A program made the translations under genes and the position numbers. This document shows, in pieces, positions 13,001-25,400 of a DNA stretch of 64,000 bases. Each line of letters starts with the position of its first letter. Position 1 is the stretch's first letter. The stretch comes from Clytia hemisphaerica (Eukaryota; Cnidaria; Hydrozoa; Leptothecata; Clytiidae): assembly GCA_902728285.1 (NCBI GenBank), contig CACVBU010000893.1, forward strand, positions 1 through 64,000, in the 5' to 3' direction. Below the pieces are notes generated by a model that had not been told where the DNA came from, did no database searches, and was given only the letters and a program-made list of their open reading frames with translations.

Positions 13001-16000
13001 TCTCTCTTCCCTCACCGTCAATTATGTTCCTGTTTTCAAAATTCTTTCTCGACGTGTTGGTTTTTAAACATTGATCAATTATTTTTCTACAGGTCCAGAT
13101 TTGGTTGTATGTGATGAAGGGCATATCTTGCGGAATAACACATCAGCCATTTCTATTGCAATGAATAAAGTGAAAACCAGAAGACGCATTGTGCTCACTG
13201 GAACTCCTTTGCAAAATAACTTGCCTGAATGTATGTATTTTCCCTTTCAAAAAAACAAAATAGATAGCCTACCGTCACCTTCAACTCGTCATCCAAAATA
13301 GATGTGAAAATTCTTTGTAGAATTTCTTTGGATTCACTATTTTGTATTCCTTATAGGAGGCAAAGCAGAGCAAAGTAATGTTTTCCTATTGAAGATTCGT
13401 TGATTTTAAAATTCTAAGATCAGGTTATATACTTTCTACATTGCTGTCCCATTTCTATTTTAAGACCATGTCATGGTTGATTTCGTCAAGCCTAATTTAC
13501 TGGGAACAAAGAAAGAGTTCTTAAATAGATTTGCTAACCCGATCAACAATGGACGTTGTTCCAACTCTACACCTCGTGATGTGAGAATCATGAAACAGAG
13601 ATGTCACGTCTTGTACCAGTTACTCTCTGGTTGTGTACAGGTAGGTAACCATCTCATCCGAAACAATCATTTTCATAAAAAGACTACTTCTTATTTGCCC
13701 AATCCCCTAGCATATACCCAGCTGACACACAACGTTGTTTCAACGTTTATCTAACGTTATATGGACGTTGTAAATGATAAATAAACGTTGGAACAACGTT
13801 GTGTACCAGCTGGGTAGCCTCTTAACCAATCTTGACATAGGACCTTATTTACTTAAAGGTTTTGTCTTTACATAAGTGCTCCTGTTTCATATCACCTATT
13901 GTTATATTATGCTGATATAAGCAAAAAATGTTTTTCCTGATTCTGATCAATCTTGCTCCACACCCGTGTCAATCAAATGTGAAAAATCTAGTAAATTAAA
14001 ATTGATGAGTAAGCAAACGATGTCACTCTTATTTAAAAACAAAACCTTTAACTCGATCAGGCATCCTCTATGTTCGTTTTGTAGAAAACCGTTGTCAAAA
14101 ACAAACGAGTTTTGGATTCTACAAGCAAATACCATATCCACTTTTAGACTCTGAGGATCTGAGGTCCTATACCAGGGTTCGTATTGTTCCAAGCGAAATG
14201 AAGTCGTTATTTCTGTTTTGAAATTTTCTGTTTTGAAATTGAGCCTAATGGATTATTCTGATAGGACTTCTTCGGACGAGATGGAGTTTTTACAAGCTCT
14301 CTCTCAAGCTTTACTTTTTCTAAAGAACGCGTCATTTTTATTACTTCAAATGACCAATTATTAAAGTACCTTATAAAAACTCCATCTCATCTGACTTCTT
14401 CAGGGTTTTGATTTTACTTTTTTTGATGATTTTAGCGACAAGATTATTCAGTGTTGACACCATTCTTACCGATGAAGCGCGAGTACACTATCTTCGTCCG
14501 TATGCAACCAAAACAAACGAAAATGTACCAACATTACCTGGAAAACTTTGTCTATCAAGATGCAATGAATAAACTTAAAGGTTGGTTGATTTCTTATCAA
14601 TAACTGTACTTGGATATTACATCCTCGTACCTTTGGTATCATCCCCAACATCTAATATTGAATAGTCTTTTTTATTTATTTTGGGGAAGAAAAAGGGTTG
14701 AGGGAAAAAATCGGTTTCTGAGTTTTTCGGTTTGCAACTTTTCGTGCAGTTGAAAAAAAACACTCAACTTAGAGGTATAATAATAGCGAGCAAGCCCATT
14801 TTTCTGACATTTTTGGCGATGAATTAGCCAATCAATTTATCGTCTGAACGTTGAAATTTTGTTATAAAATGATGTTTGTACACTCTTCTTTTGATTTTCC
14901 AGGAAGTTCGCTATTCTCAGACTTTCATTGTTTGTCGAGAATTTGGTGCCACCCATGGTCATTGCACCTGGAAAGATTGAGAAGGTTGGCACGTCAAAAG
15001 TCTCCTGATAGCATGGAAGAATTCCTTGATGATAATGAAGAAAGCTCTGCATCAGAGTCTGAAGGTAGACTTGTTGACTTTTGTTATTATTTTTGAAAAC
15101 TCCGCCTTTTTAGGTATGATTATTTGAATGACGACGAACGACGCTATTTGATCTGAACTTTTCTGCCATTAAACTTTTAATTTCCCACAGTATTAATCAA
15201 GCTCTAAATCTCTGAATATGTGGCACTATGTCGATTGGAGCCGTTTATAATACGTGCCATACAGTTATATAAATGTTACGATAAGAGAGAGAGAGAGAGA
15301 GAGAGTGAACCATCCTAGATCATTAGGAATTGGCCTAGAAAAAATTAAATATTAAATAAAATATCTCTAGGAAATTACTACGCGTAATAAAGCAAAACAA
15401 TATAGCACTAAAAAAATAGACATTATGTAAAACTATTAATCATTCTACGCCATTCACAACGATCTTGCGCCAAAACAAACCAATTATCTTTACTGATATT
15501 AGCACGACGAAGTGCTTTATACATTCCACGCCCAAAAGTAAATTCAGGTGCGCCCCTTGGTCTACGATTTTTGACCCACGAAGATAACAATTTCCTCGGC
15601 ATTCTTTCAAAAGACATTCTAGACACGTGGCCGAGCCACGACAATTGCCTTTTTGTAATATAAACATCAATCGAATGGATATTTAAATTTTCAAGCAACT
15701 CATTACTACTTATCCGGTGTAAATAAACGTGTCGACGATTTATTCGGTGCATTGAACGAGCACATCTATGATGAAATGTTCGTAATTGATTATAAAGATT
15801 TTCCGTTAAACACCAAGATTCTGCACCATACAGAAGAATGGGAAGGATGAGGATACAATAGGCAGCACCTTTGGCTTCATACGTTATCGATGGGTTTGAG
15901 AATAAAGAACTACGTAATGCACCAAAGGCATTACCTGCTTTTTTGATTCGACAACATACATCTTCGCTATCTTTACAGTCGCGGGTAATCATGGTGCCGA

Positions 16001-19000
16001 GGTAACAGAACTTTTCAACTACAGGGAAGAAATAACTTCCACCAAAATTGATATTTGAAAGATCAGTATCATCAAAAGTGGCAGCGTTTCGGTAAGATTT
16101 CTCAGAAGCGGATACGAATAGAACTTCCGTTTTCGCAGGTTTGTCTGGATGTTCTAGGTCACCTTTATGGATTTCCATACCGAAAAGATCGAAATGTTCA
16201 ATAAGTAGCGGTGAGTACTCAGCCAAAATCTCGCGAGATTCGAAAAGTACTGCAGTGTCGTCTGCATATTCGGAGTCTTCGACTGGGAATGTTACGATAA
16301 TGCGAGAATTATACGGGATAAAATAATAAGTTTTCATAAAATAACTCATATTTTTTTCTCCATACTCTATTACTCCTTATATTTTGCATTGAAGACTTTG
16401 CATATCATTTCTGTACTAATTACTCTTCAGTTGACCTAATTTTCTTTTTTTCTTCCCACCTCAGGAAAGAAGCCATGGGATGAGAATACAGATAGTGAAG
16501 AAGAAAATGAAGACAAACGACGCAAGAGACGAAAGAAATTTGACAGCAGCGATGAAGAAACATCCGCCAGTGAGCGTGAAGACGAAGACGAAAAACCCAC
16601 TATGGTTGCGCCCGCCGCCTCAGCAAGAGCAACACGGGCGTCAAGACGGGCGGGTGATATTGCAGCAGTTGATTTGAGTGAGATGGAAAATGGAGATTCG
16701 AATTCGACAGATGCAGATGTCAAAACAAGAGGTTCTCTTCGATCGGGCGTCAATTTCAAAGATGCTGTGGTGAAATCTGAATACAATAAAGAGAAGGAAT
16801 ATGATGAGAGGAAATCAGCGAACGAATTCAGTGAATGGTATGATGAATTCCTCACGCAAGAGGACGAGACTAATGTTGAATTGAGTGGCAAACTTGTCAT
16901 CATGCTCGAAATCATTGCTAATGCTGAAGTGGTTGGTGATAAAATCTTAGTATTCACGCAAAGTCTTGCTTCCCTGGATCTGATCGAATCTGCTTTGGGT
17001 AAGTTTTGTTGTTTAACTTTCAATGATTTAAAATAATTTTGCATAAGGCCTTATCCTTAACTCTCGTCTCAAAACTGAACTAAATCTGGAAAAGATGGAA
17101 AATATTTTTTGTGCGAAGTAGATCATAATTAGATTGAAATTAGAATACTCCTTTACAACAGTTTTACCGACCAAACACTAACAATTAATCTTTATTGAAG
17201 TGCTCTTAAATTACTTGTACCATTCAATCTCTGAAAACTAATCAGAAGTAAAAAAGCTGGTGTTTGGAATTAGTATTTCACCATTCCGTTGTGCTTCAGG
17301 TGGAGGTACAATAGGAGGCAACCAATTGAACTGGTGCCGTGGTATCGATTATTTTCGTATGGATGGTTCAACTCCTGTACAAAAAAGGAAACGATGGTCG
17401 GATACTTTCAATGATCCTGATAATGATAAGTATGTCAATCTTTCATTGGTGTTTTGCCATTCTACTCTGCTTTGAACGCTTTTTTTTAGTCACAGTCTTT
17501 CAACAGACGAGTGGGAAAAATCCATTGTGGACGTTTTTTTACCCTTTTTTATTTTCTCAGTATGTTCACGAAAAGGACTCGCTAAAAAATAAAACTATTA
17601 TAATAGACCTTTTCATAAATTACGTCACGAACATCACTTGCCTCGTATTCAAACAATTTCCATGGTGATTATGTCCCTTGAGACATTAAATTATTTTTTT
17701 ATGAATAGAAAGTAATTTTAATAAAATCCGCTGGGAGTTAATAAATGTCACAAAACGATTATCTGTGCAAAACTTAAAGAAGTAGTCCCTGTTGTATGAG
17801 TTGAATTTTTCAAGTAGCGTATAGATATTTTGCCTAATCTACCAATGAAATTCTTCTGCTTGCTTAATCTGCAATTCAAATGTAAGTCATAGGAGGAGAC
17901 AAGTGACAAAGCTCAGAATCAATTGATTTTACCTCTTCAATTCTTTTCGTTCTTACCTCACAGATGTCGGTTGTTTTTGATATCCACAAAAGCTGGATCA
18001 CTGGGTATCAACATGGTCGCAGCAAACCGTGTCATCATTTTCGACTGTTCGTGGAATCCCTCTCATGATGTCCAATCCGTGTTCCGTGTGTTCCGGTTCG
18101 GTCAGGAAAAACCTGTTTATGTGTATCGTCTTATCGCCCAGGTTAGGGTTCTGTCTACATTCTGTCATATTCCTCTCTAACATTTTCTTTTACCTTTACG
18201 AAATTGGGCTTTTCCAGAAAAATATTGTTAGGCGTGTGTTGAGGATTTCGGGTCCACTGGGAATTTACCAACATAAAAAAGCCGTTTTCAGGGGGTCAGT
18301 TTTGTGGATAACCAGAGTTTGAAAAACTCAAAATTGACCAAACATCGAACTACCCATTCTCGAATATGAAGCAAGCAAAATCTTTGTAAGAACGAGTCAA
18401 GATTCAATGCTTTTAAAGTTTTTTTTTGATTCTGCACAAGTTTAAAAACTTCATGAAGGCAAGAAATTTGATGAATTTCCTACATAAAATGCACCTTACT
18501 TCGTACTTCCTTCTACTCTCAACTCTTTTACTTTCTCTCTTCACAGGGTACAATGGAAGAGAAAGTTTACGACCGTCAGATCACAAAACTGGCTGTCGCA
18601 AGTCGTGTTGTTGATGAAATGCAAATTGAACGTCATTTTACACATGAAGAAATCCGAGAACTTTATTCGTTCAGACCTGAAGCCATTGGCCCTAATCCTG
18701 AAACGCCACAACTTCCAAAGGTATGGCTCGTAAAAAATACGAAATAATCAACTTTACAGTAGGTTAAACATTTGTTTGAAGAAAAAAAATCACTTTAGCC
18801 ACATAATAATTGAATCTCTTTAAAACTATTTTTTGTTGCATGTGTTATGCTTATTTTAGCCACCGCACGGTGTTAAAAAAATTCAGGCTATTTCCATATC
18901 TGTTCCCGATCAATAAATAAAAAAGTTCTATTTAACACCCTATGCTTAGCCATTATCAAGCTTTTCTTCACTGAAAAAATAACACGAAAGACAGTCAATT

Positions 19001-20271
19001 TCTATGAAAGGCATGAAGCGGTTACAGATACTCTTATTATTAGAGAAATCACAAAGTAGCGTAAGCAAAAGAACTTTTGCAACAATTGTGCTTGTGCGGC
19101 ACGGAAGATTAAAAAAATATTGCTGTTTCTTTGATTTGAAAATGTTTTGTGCAGTTGTGAGAGCAAACGGAAGATGAAACGTGATGTTCTGTATGACGCA
19201 AAAATATTCCGAGTTAAATAGTTTGATCTACTACGATTTTCTTCGAAGGTCATTCTTTAATTGTGCCATGTCTTGTCCCATAGGATCCGTTACTAGCGGA
19301 AGTGTTACAACGACAGCATCCTCAATACATTGTACGTTACCATGAACATGATTTACTGTTGGCAAACGTTCAAAATGAAGAAATGTCTGAAGAGGAGAAA
19401 CAACAAGCATGGAAAGAATACGAAGATGAGAAAAACATGTCTGCTTCAAGACTTCGTGAGTAATTTTGTAAAACTTCGTTTTGTGACTTATCTATCGATT
19501 TGGATGTATAGCTTGATTCTGTTGAATCGAGGCCCACAGTGACCATTTAAATCGAATTTTGTTGTTTTTGATTTTTCGTCTACTAAAAGAACTCCAAAAC
19601 AGCTTTCTAAACATTCTTCGTTTGAACCCTTTTCCTACCATTTCCAACGGAATTATGTTTTTCCAAGATACACTCTTCAAGCAAATTTTAGCAAATTGAG
19701 GACAAAAATTGCCTTCAATTCTTAATTTTCTCCTATTCAAACTCATACAAAATGCTCTCTACTTTCTCCAACAGAATACCGTCAAAACCTGCCACCAGTG
19801 CAAGGAGGAGCAGAAAGTTTCCAACAAATGATGGCCTCCCAACAACAAATGGTCGAGAAGAGAATGCAACAATTCTACAATCCCAACACTGGCGTTCGTT
19901 TCAACATTGTTGTACCGTCAAACCTCAGTCCAAGTGAACAAGCTATCTACGAAGCTGCAATACGCCGAAATATCGTATCCAAACTTGGTAATTCAGCCGC
20001 CGGAGGCACCCTTCAAAACATCCGGCTACCGGCTACCGTTGGAGCGCAGTCTAGCTATAACCAATTACCGGCTAACCGAATCGTAAACGTCAATACAGGC
20101 GCGCAACAACAAACTTTACGCTTTCATAGTGCGAATCCTCAACAACGACATAATAATGGTCCTTCATCAGTTGTTCGAGTATTAGCACCAAATGATACCG
20201 CCCGCCAACCAATAAGACCGCCCCTTGATCCAAGCAAATTCCCACCCCCACCCATCAAAAACCTTAAATAA
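7037..20271 (+). CDS. ATRX: ATRX chromatin remodeller (SNF2-family ATPase with ADD domain)
   Basis: Coding exons: 7037-7102, 7298-7341, 7481-7596, 8116-8219, 9171-11900, 12134-12271, 12572-12749, 13093-13230, 13465-13640, 14436-14580, 14903-15064, 16465-16998, 17300-17429, 17964-18141, 18547-18720, 19284-19455, 19775-20271. All junctions are GT/AG and phases agree, giving about 1,893 residues. Residues ~78-190 form the ADD module: a GATA-like finger (INCTAC...CK|SC) and a PHD finger ([16 protein letters not shown]), which in known ATRX reads histone H3 tails. Exon 5 (2.7 kb) also encodes a long acidic/lysine-rich linker. The ATPase has motif I MGLGKT (~1013), the ATRX-type DEGH box (~1133), [19 protein letters not shown] and FRVFRFGQ (~1594-1601). 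In known systems it remodels heterochromatin and works with DAXX in H3.3 deposition; no DAXX-binding motif was identified here. An untranslated or additional upstream exon is possible. Confidence 0.96.
8355..8958. mobile_element. piggyBac-like MITE in ATRX intron 4
   Basis: The left end is TTAA followed by CCCTTTAAGGACCGATG. The right end is CATGCAGTCGTTAAAGGG followed by TTAG. The ends form an imperfect inverted repeat of about 17 bp. The flanks TTAA (8351-8354) and TTAG (8959-8962) fit the TTAA target preference of the piggyBac superfamily with one mutation. The 604-bp interior has no transposase frame, so it is non-autonomous. It lies in the sense intron between the two halves of the ADD-coding sequence. 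Confidence 0.8.
13715..13816. mobile_element. Short palindromic MITE, copy 1 (AACGTT family), in ATRX intron 9
   Basis: A 102-bp near-palindrome starting TACCCAGCTGACACACAACG and ending with the complementary CGTTGTGTACCAGCTGGGTA. The AACGTTGT word recurs internally in both orientations. A second copy sits at 41256-41346, so this is a dispersed family rather than a local hairpin. No coding capacity. Confidence 0.8.
14274..14393. mobile_element. 120-bp MITE with 8-bp target-site duplication, ATRX intron 9
   Basis: The arms GACGAGATGGAGTTTTTA (left) and TAAAAACTCCATCTCATC (right) are nearly complementary. They are flanked by the perfect direct repeat ACTTCTTC at 14266-14273 and 14394-14401. 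An 8-bp duplication is the hallmark of hAT-superfamily insertion, so a hAT-type MITE is the best reading. It ends only 34 bp before ATRX exon 10 (14436), so it forms part of the sequence just upstream of that acceptor. Confidence 0.7.
15285..16287 (-). mobile_element. 5'-truncated non-LTR retroelement with 13-bp target-site duplication, antisense in ATRX intron 11
   Basis: The minus-strand frame (stop at 15423) begins just before the catalytic block [10 protein letters not shown] and continues to the C-terminal region with [30 protein letters not shown] and [13 protein letters not shown]. These blocks are typical of the end of non-LTR reverse transcriptases. The direct repeat AATGTTACGATAA at 15272-15284 and 16288-16300 is a perfect 13-bp target-site duplication. 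It sets the true limits: the part of the open frame beyond 16288 is host intron, not element. At the 3' end the element carries a CT-type microsatellite tail (15285-15305). Truncation by incomplete reverse transcription removed the motifs before YADD. The remaining frame is intact, suggesting a fairly recent insertion, but it cannot encode an active enzyme. Confidence 0.9.
17606..17700 (+). repeat. Dispersed repeat fragment in ATRX intron 13
   Basis: The segment beginning ATAGACCTTTTCATAAATTA and containing ACGTCACGAAC and CCATGGTGATTATGTCCC resembles 57116-57195 in a fibulin intron, which has ATAAATCACGTCACGAGCAAC and CCGTGGTAATTGACTCCC. The 57-kb copy lies within a larger inverted-repeat element (56742-57330), so this is probably a partial relative of that family. 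Confidence 0.45.
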
Positions 20272-20880
20272 ATCTCTCACCAACTTCTGAAAATGCAAAA
20301 TCACAGAAATTTTTTATCCGTTATTATCATGTAAAAATTTTATTTAACTTCTATCTTAAACAAAAGTTATATTTTCATTTTTACCCAATTCGTATTATTT
20401 AGTACTTAGTATTTCATTTTCTTAATCTTGTTACGATTAAAAACGGTCATTTTTAGTAAGTGGTAATAATTCTTCAAAACAACATTGAAATTTTTGGAGA
20501 CTTTTGACCGAGTATTGACTGTCTTTTTTCGTCAGACCCAACCCTTGTCGACCCAACCCTTCTATGGAAAAGTAACTCTTCAAAACCTGTTTTCGAGGTA
20601 AATCAAAACCATCGCAGCCCCTCGATTACGAATAAAATTAAAGCAACAATACTTAAAAAATGAGTTCCAAAATTATTTTAATAAAAGGGTGTATTTTTTA
20701 ATTTTTCTGATAAATCCAAATCGGTGGCAAACAGTGCACTTAGGCACGTGATTTCATACTCAGGGTTAGTTTTTTTGTCAATTTTGAAATATTTGACATT
20801 TGGCATTTTTTACCTTTCGTAATAGTTTTTGTTGATATACTTTGTTAGGTTTAAGAAAATCAATATGTTTTTTGGACCTA
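20272..20880. other. ATRX 3' flank
   Basis: Sequence directly after the ATRX stop codon. An AATAAA hexamer overlaps the stop (20270-20275) and other A/T-rich motifs follow, so the 3' untranslated region probably ends within a few hundred bases. No gene is seen. Confidence 0.35.
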
Positions 20881-21240
20881 CCCCGGTGGAGGTCCTATAA
20901 ATTAACCTTTGTCCGTTCGTCCGTTCGTCCGTTCGTTCGTTAGTTATTAGCTTTCCTCATGATTGGCTCATTAGTTTTTTCTGATTTTTTGCACAAAGAT
21001 AGATAGCCTTAAACCCTCGAATGTGACGGAGCCCGATTTTCGAGAAAAAATTATGTTGGGTTAATTTGGGCCAAAATATGTCTAAAATTAGGGTTTTTTG
21101 TGATTTTCTCGAGATTTTATCATTAGATTTTTTTGATTTTTTGCATAAAAGTAGGGTACCACCACATTCAAAAGTTGGCTGAAGCAGATTTTAATAGAAA
21201 AATTTTTTTGGCTCAAAAAATGAATTTGTAGCTATAAGAA
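20881..21240 (+). repeat. GTCC/GTTC microsatellite followed by about 152-bp degenerate tandem repeat
   Basis: A GTCCGTTC-type microsatellite lies at about 20910-20942. The word GATTTTTTGCA then appears at 20983 and again at 21135, a 152-bp spacing, with similar preceding sequence (CATTAG followed by T/A-rich bases). This gives about 1.7 diverged units. The layout parallels 5763-6433, although the sequences are different. Confidence 0.5.
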
Positions 21241-22353
21241 TCACTATTCATAGATCAATGTTCTTAAAAACTAATTACGTATTATTTTGATGAGAAAAAA
21301 TGTTTATCATTTCAATAAGACCGACTGTGTGCGTTTTTGTAAATAAGAAAAAGAGAAAGTAAAATCTCCACCGGTACGACATATTTTCCATTCAATTAAT
21401 ATTAATATAAGACAAAAGGATGAATAGTCTCTATGGAGGAGAGAGGTTTCGCTTGCATATTTTTTTCAGTTTGTCTCCTGAAAATATTTGCTTGTGTTAG
21501 CTTGTGTTATGTTATGACACTGAGACACGCGTTGTGGAAGAGAGATGTTTCTGGTGTTTTACTGTTATGAATTTTAAAAGTTTCTAATCAATCAGATCAA
21601 CCATTGAAGACATTGAAAATAACAGAGTGATATTAAGTATTACTATCGGATCACTCATCGTCTCCTTAATATTTCATGACAATATAGTCTCTTTCAATCT
21701 TTATTTAGCATAAAAACCAAATAATATTAAACAACAAGAGAAAATATCAATACCACAGTAGGCGATTTCATTAAAATTCCAGTGTCGCAAGAAAAATACA
21801 AACACAAACAAACAACTTTCCAATCAATTTGCTATTTGCAAAAACTGCTGACATTCTTCAAAGAAGATTACCGTGGTGCAAAGCCTGTGCAAAGACAGAA
21901 GTCACCTGAAGAAGAAGGAGAAGGAGAAGAAGAGAAAGAAAAACAAATTTATTAGGAAATTTGATAGATATAATTTGTTGTTAAATATTGAAAAAAAATA
22001 TTGAAAATAAAATAAAAAAGAAAAAGAAATCAAAAACAGAAAAAAAAAATTAAAAAAAAAAAAATAAAAAAAATAAAAAATAAAAAAAATAAAAAAATAA
22101 AAAAATAAATAAAAAAGCAAATAAAAGCAACATTTATATCTATCTTTTGTAATTAGTTTTTTACTGATTTATACCTGGTGTCACCTATAAAGCGGTGGAG
22201 AGGTTATTAAATCAGTTGCCAACCTTAGTGTTGGCTGTCATTACGCTCATTACGCTCATTACGCTCATTACAAAATTTGATATTACGAGACTTGAAATTA
22301 CGAAATCTGAAATTATTACATCTAAAACTTTGTTTGAGTTCGATTTTTTGAAG
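21241..22353. other. Helentron upstream region; A-rich tract and short tandem CATTACGCT
   Basis: No host gene is seen. A purine-rich tract starts at about 21908 and becomes an almost pure A/T-rich, A-dominated run to about 22130. Three tandem copies of CATTACGCT lie at about 22239-22270, shortly before the probable start codon of the transposon protein at 22354. The 5' end of the transposon lies somewhere in this interval and could not be placed: no terminal inverted repeat or hairpin could be matched to the 3' side. Confidence 0.4.
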
Positions 22354-22439
22354 ATGGCTGACGAAAGATTTCAGAAAAGCCAAGGGAGACCAAAAGGAAC
22401 ATCAAAAAAGAAAAAGGGTTTTAAGAAACACCTAGAAAA

Positions 22440-25400
22440 GTGAAGCAAGTTGATGATTCGAATCTAGAACGTGTAAGTAGCTTGTTACCATTGAGAGGAA
22501 AATCACCTTTAGGGTTGAAAAATTTACAGCAAAATGTTTGCTTCTTTAATTCAGTCCTCCAAGTACTTTACTCAATCGATAGCTTTCGAGAATTTGTCAA
22601 TCATCTTGATACAAACAACCCTGCTAAATTGAAAGTTAAAGAATTATTCTTAGTGATGGAAAATTCTGCTACCACAATCGAAACATATAAATTTATTTCA
22701 TCAATCGAGTTACCAAATTATGACCCTGCCCTACGACAACAATTTGACGCTGAAGAATGTTTAATGCACATTGTGAATCTCATTTACCCTTTCAATGCTA
22801 ATAATAACGTACCCGAAAATATTTTCCAAATATCATTTTTAGAATCTATATTATGTCAAACTTGCTTCAAAGCCTCTGAAAGATCCTTATACGATACCGT
22901 ATGCCATATCGAATTCCCTAATCGTTTTAAAGAAAATTCAATCGAAGTAGAAATCTCTAGACGTATCAACAATCCAAATGGGGAATTTCTCGATGAGCTG
23001 TACGAATGTTCTACTTGCCCTGTTAGAACAAAAGCAACTAAAGCCAAAACTTTGTACAACATTTCAGATACTTTAATCATTCAATTACTCATTTTTGGTT
23101 ACGACCGATTAACCAACACCTCTAGAAAGTTAGCTCCAAATTTAAGAATCGAAACGGACATTGAAAATGTACTTATAGGGAAACTTCATTTACAGGCCAT
23201 TATTTATCACCATGGGAATACTGCAAATAGTGGTCACTACACTGCAGCTGTAAGATACGGAGAAATGTGGTATTCAGTTGACGATGAGCGTGTTGTGGCT
23301 ATTGGAAATAATGTATTTAGATGTACGGTCAATGACCATATTGTTCCTTACTTATTGATCTATAGAAAAACAACCGAAATAATACCGATTACTCCTTCGA
23401 GTCAAGATTTTTTTATTGAACCAAATGTCAATTCTTCAAAAGATAATATCCCAACAGCAAATATAACCACACAATATGTAGCTGAAAACAACACTCCCGA
23501 AGTAAAAAATCAAAATTCTTTTTTCTCAAAAATTGATGATAATAATGAGTTGAATCCTGAAGTCATGATAAAGAGATCACTTGTTTTAGAGCTAGAAAGA
23601 CAAAGCAGAAAAACAACGATAAACCCGTCTGAGTCAATTTCCACCACACCTGTAAAAAGAAAACGTAAACTAACAGTTTCTTCGAATAAATCTGTCATGA
23701 AGAAAATGCGGTGTAATTTTGATAACACTCAAATTGATTCAGCCAGAAAATCTGCACGAAAAAAAATGCAAAATTTGCGGGAAAATCAAAATGATTTAGA
23801 AAAGAAAGAAAGCCAAAAGTCTGCACAAATAAGAATGCGAAATTTGCGAGAAAATCAAAACGATTTCGAAAAGAAAGAAAGCCAAAAATCTGCACAAAAA
23901 AGAATGCAAAATTTGAGGGAAAATCAAAATGATTTTGAAAGAGATGAAAGTCGAAAATCTGATAAATCAAAGAAAAGGCTTTTTCGAGAAAATCAAAATG
24001 ATTTTGAAAAGAAAGATAGCCAAAAATCTGCACAAAAGAGAATGCAAAATTTGAGGCAAAATCAAAATGATTTTGAAAGAGATGAAAGTCGAAAATCTGA
24101 TAAATCAAAGAAAAGGCTTTTTCGAGAAAATCAAAATGATTTAAAAAAAAAAGAAAACCAAAAATCTGCACGGAAAAGAATGCAAAATTTGCGGGAGAAT
24201 CAAAATGATTTTGAAAAAGAAAGTGTTAAAAAAAATAATCGGATAAAAAAGGGGAAATTTCGACAGCTTAGCAAAATAGAGGAACAAAAAGAATTTGATA
24301 AAGTTCAAAGATCAAGCATGGTTGACCCTTCGATAACTTTAACCAAAGCTTTTGAAATCGTAAAGCAAAAATTTGTAACAGCTACACAAAACGGCCCGAC
24401 AAACAAATGTCACATATGTCTAAAATGGGAGTACAAGGGAAACGGCAAGCGGTTCCTCCATAAAGAATATGAAGGCTTACCAATGTTTGAAGAATGTGAT
24501 GCTGTCAACTTACATTGTGATTCAGAAGAAAAATACTGGATTTGCCACCCATGTGATAAAGCAATAAAAAAAGAAAAGTTACCAGTGCAGGCTCAAGCAA
24601 ATAATTTGCAACTGTCTACAAGAATTCCTGAATTAGATGATTTGTGCCCCATAGAAATGATGCTTGTGTCGCAAATTATTCCCTTCATGTTTATTGTACC
24701 AAAACATAAAGGTGGGCAGCAAGGTCTCAAAGGACAGTGCGTAATGGTTCCGGCAAATCTAGACAAAATTCAAAAGATTTTACCAAGAGTTTGCAGTGAA
24801 GAATTTTTAATATCACTTGCTTTAAAGCGACGTCTTACAGATAAAAGCTATGTGAATAAACAAAATATCCGACCTGCATTTGTTACAAAAGCTTTAGAAA
24901 AGTTAGTTGAAATAAATAAATTTTATGAAAATGTTGTACCTAATGCGAGATGGGAAGATGAAAGTTTGAGAAGAGACCCTGAATTATGGTCACTACTTAC
25001 TGATAAAAATGCACAACCTCAGCAAGATGATGAAAGTGATAGTGATGATAACATTGAAGGCAATGATAAAAATCACGAAAAACAAATTAAAGATAACAAT
25101 TCCTCCCAGCCAACTCTAATGTATGAAATTGAAGGCGCAAATATTACTTCAGAACAAGCTATTGAGATTGCTCATAAACAACCCACCCCTATATCATCTG
25201 ATGAAATTGTCAATATTGCACCGTGCGAAAACGAATTGCCTGTGTCATTCTATTCTGAACCAGATTGGGAAGCATTAGCTTTTCCAGGGCATTATCCTGA
25301 TGCTAAGAATTACTTCAATACGCCTAGAGATAGGAATATAACTCCAATAAAATATGTCCATGCCAGGCTGAAATCGTCAGATGATAGATTTGCTTCAGAT

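Noticed and set aside
16288..16349. Upstream part of the antisense reverse transcriptase frame ([11 protein letters not shown]...)
   Set aside because: It lies outside the 13-bp target-site duplication, so it is host intron read through in frame, not part of the element.
23695..24171. 158-codon minus-strand frame with repeated QIFGFLSF and NHFDF words
   Set aside because: Antisense image of the Helentron coding repeat on the plus strand.
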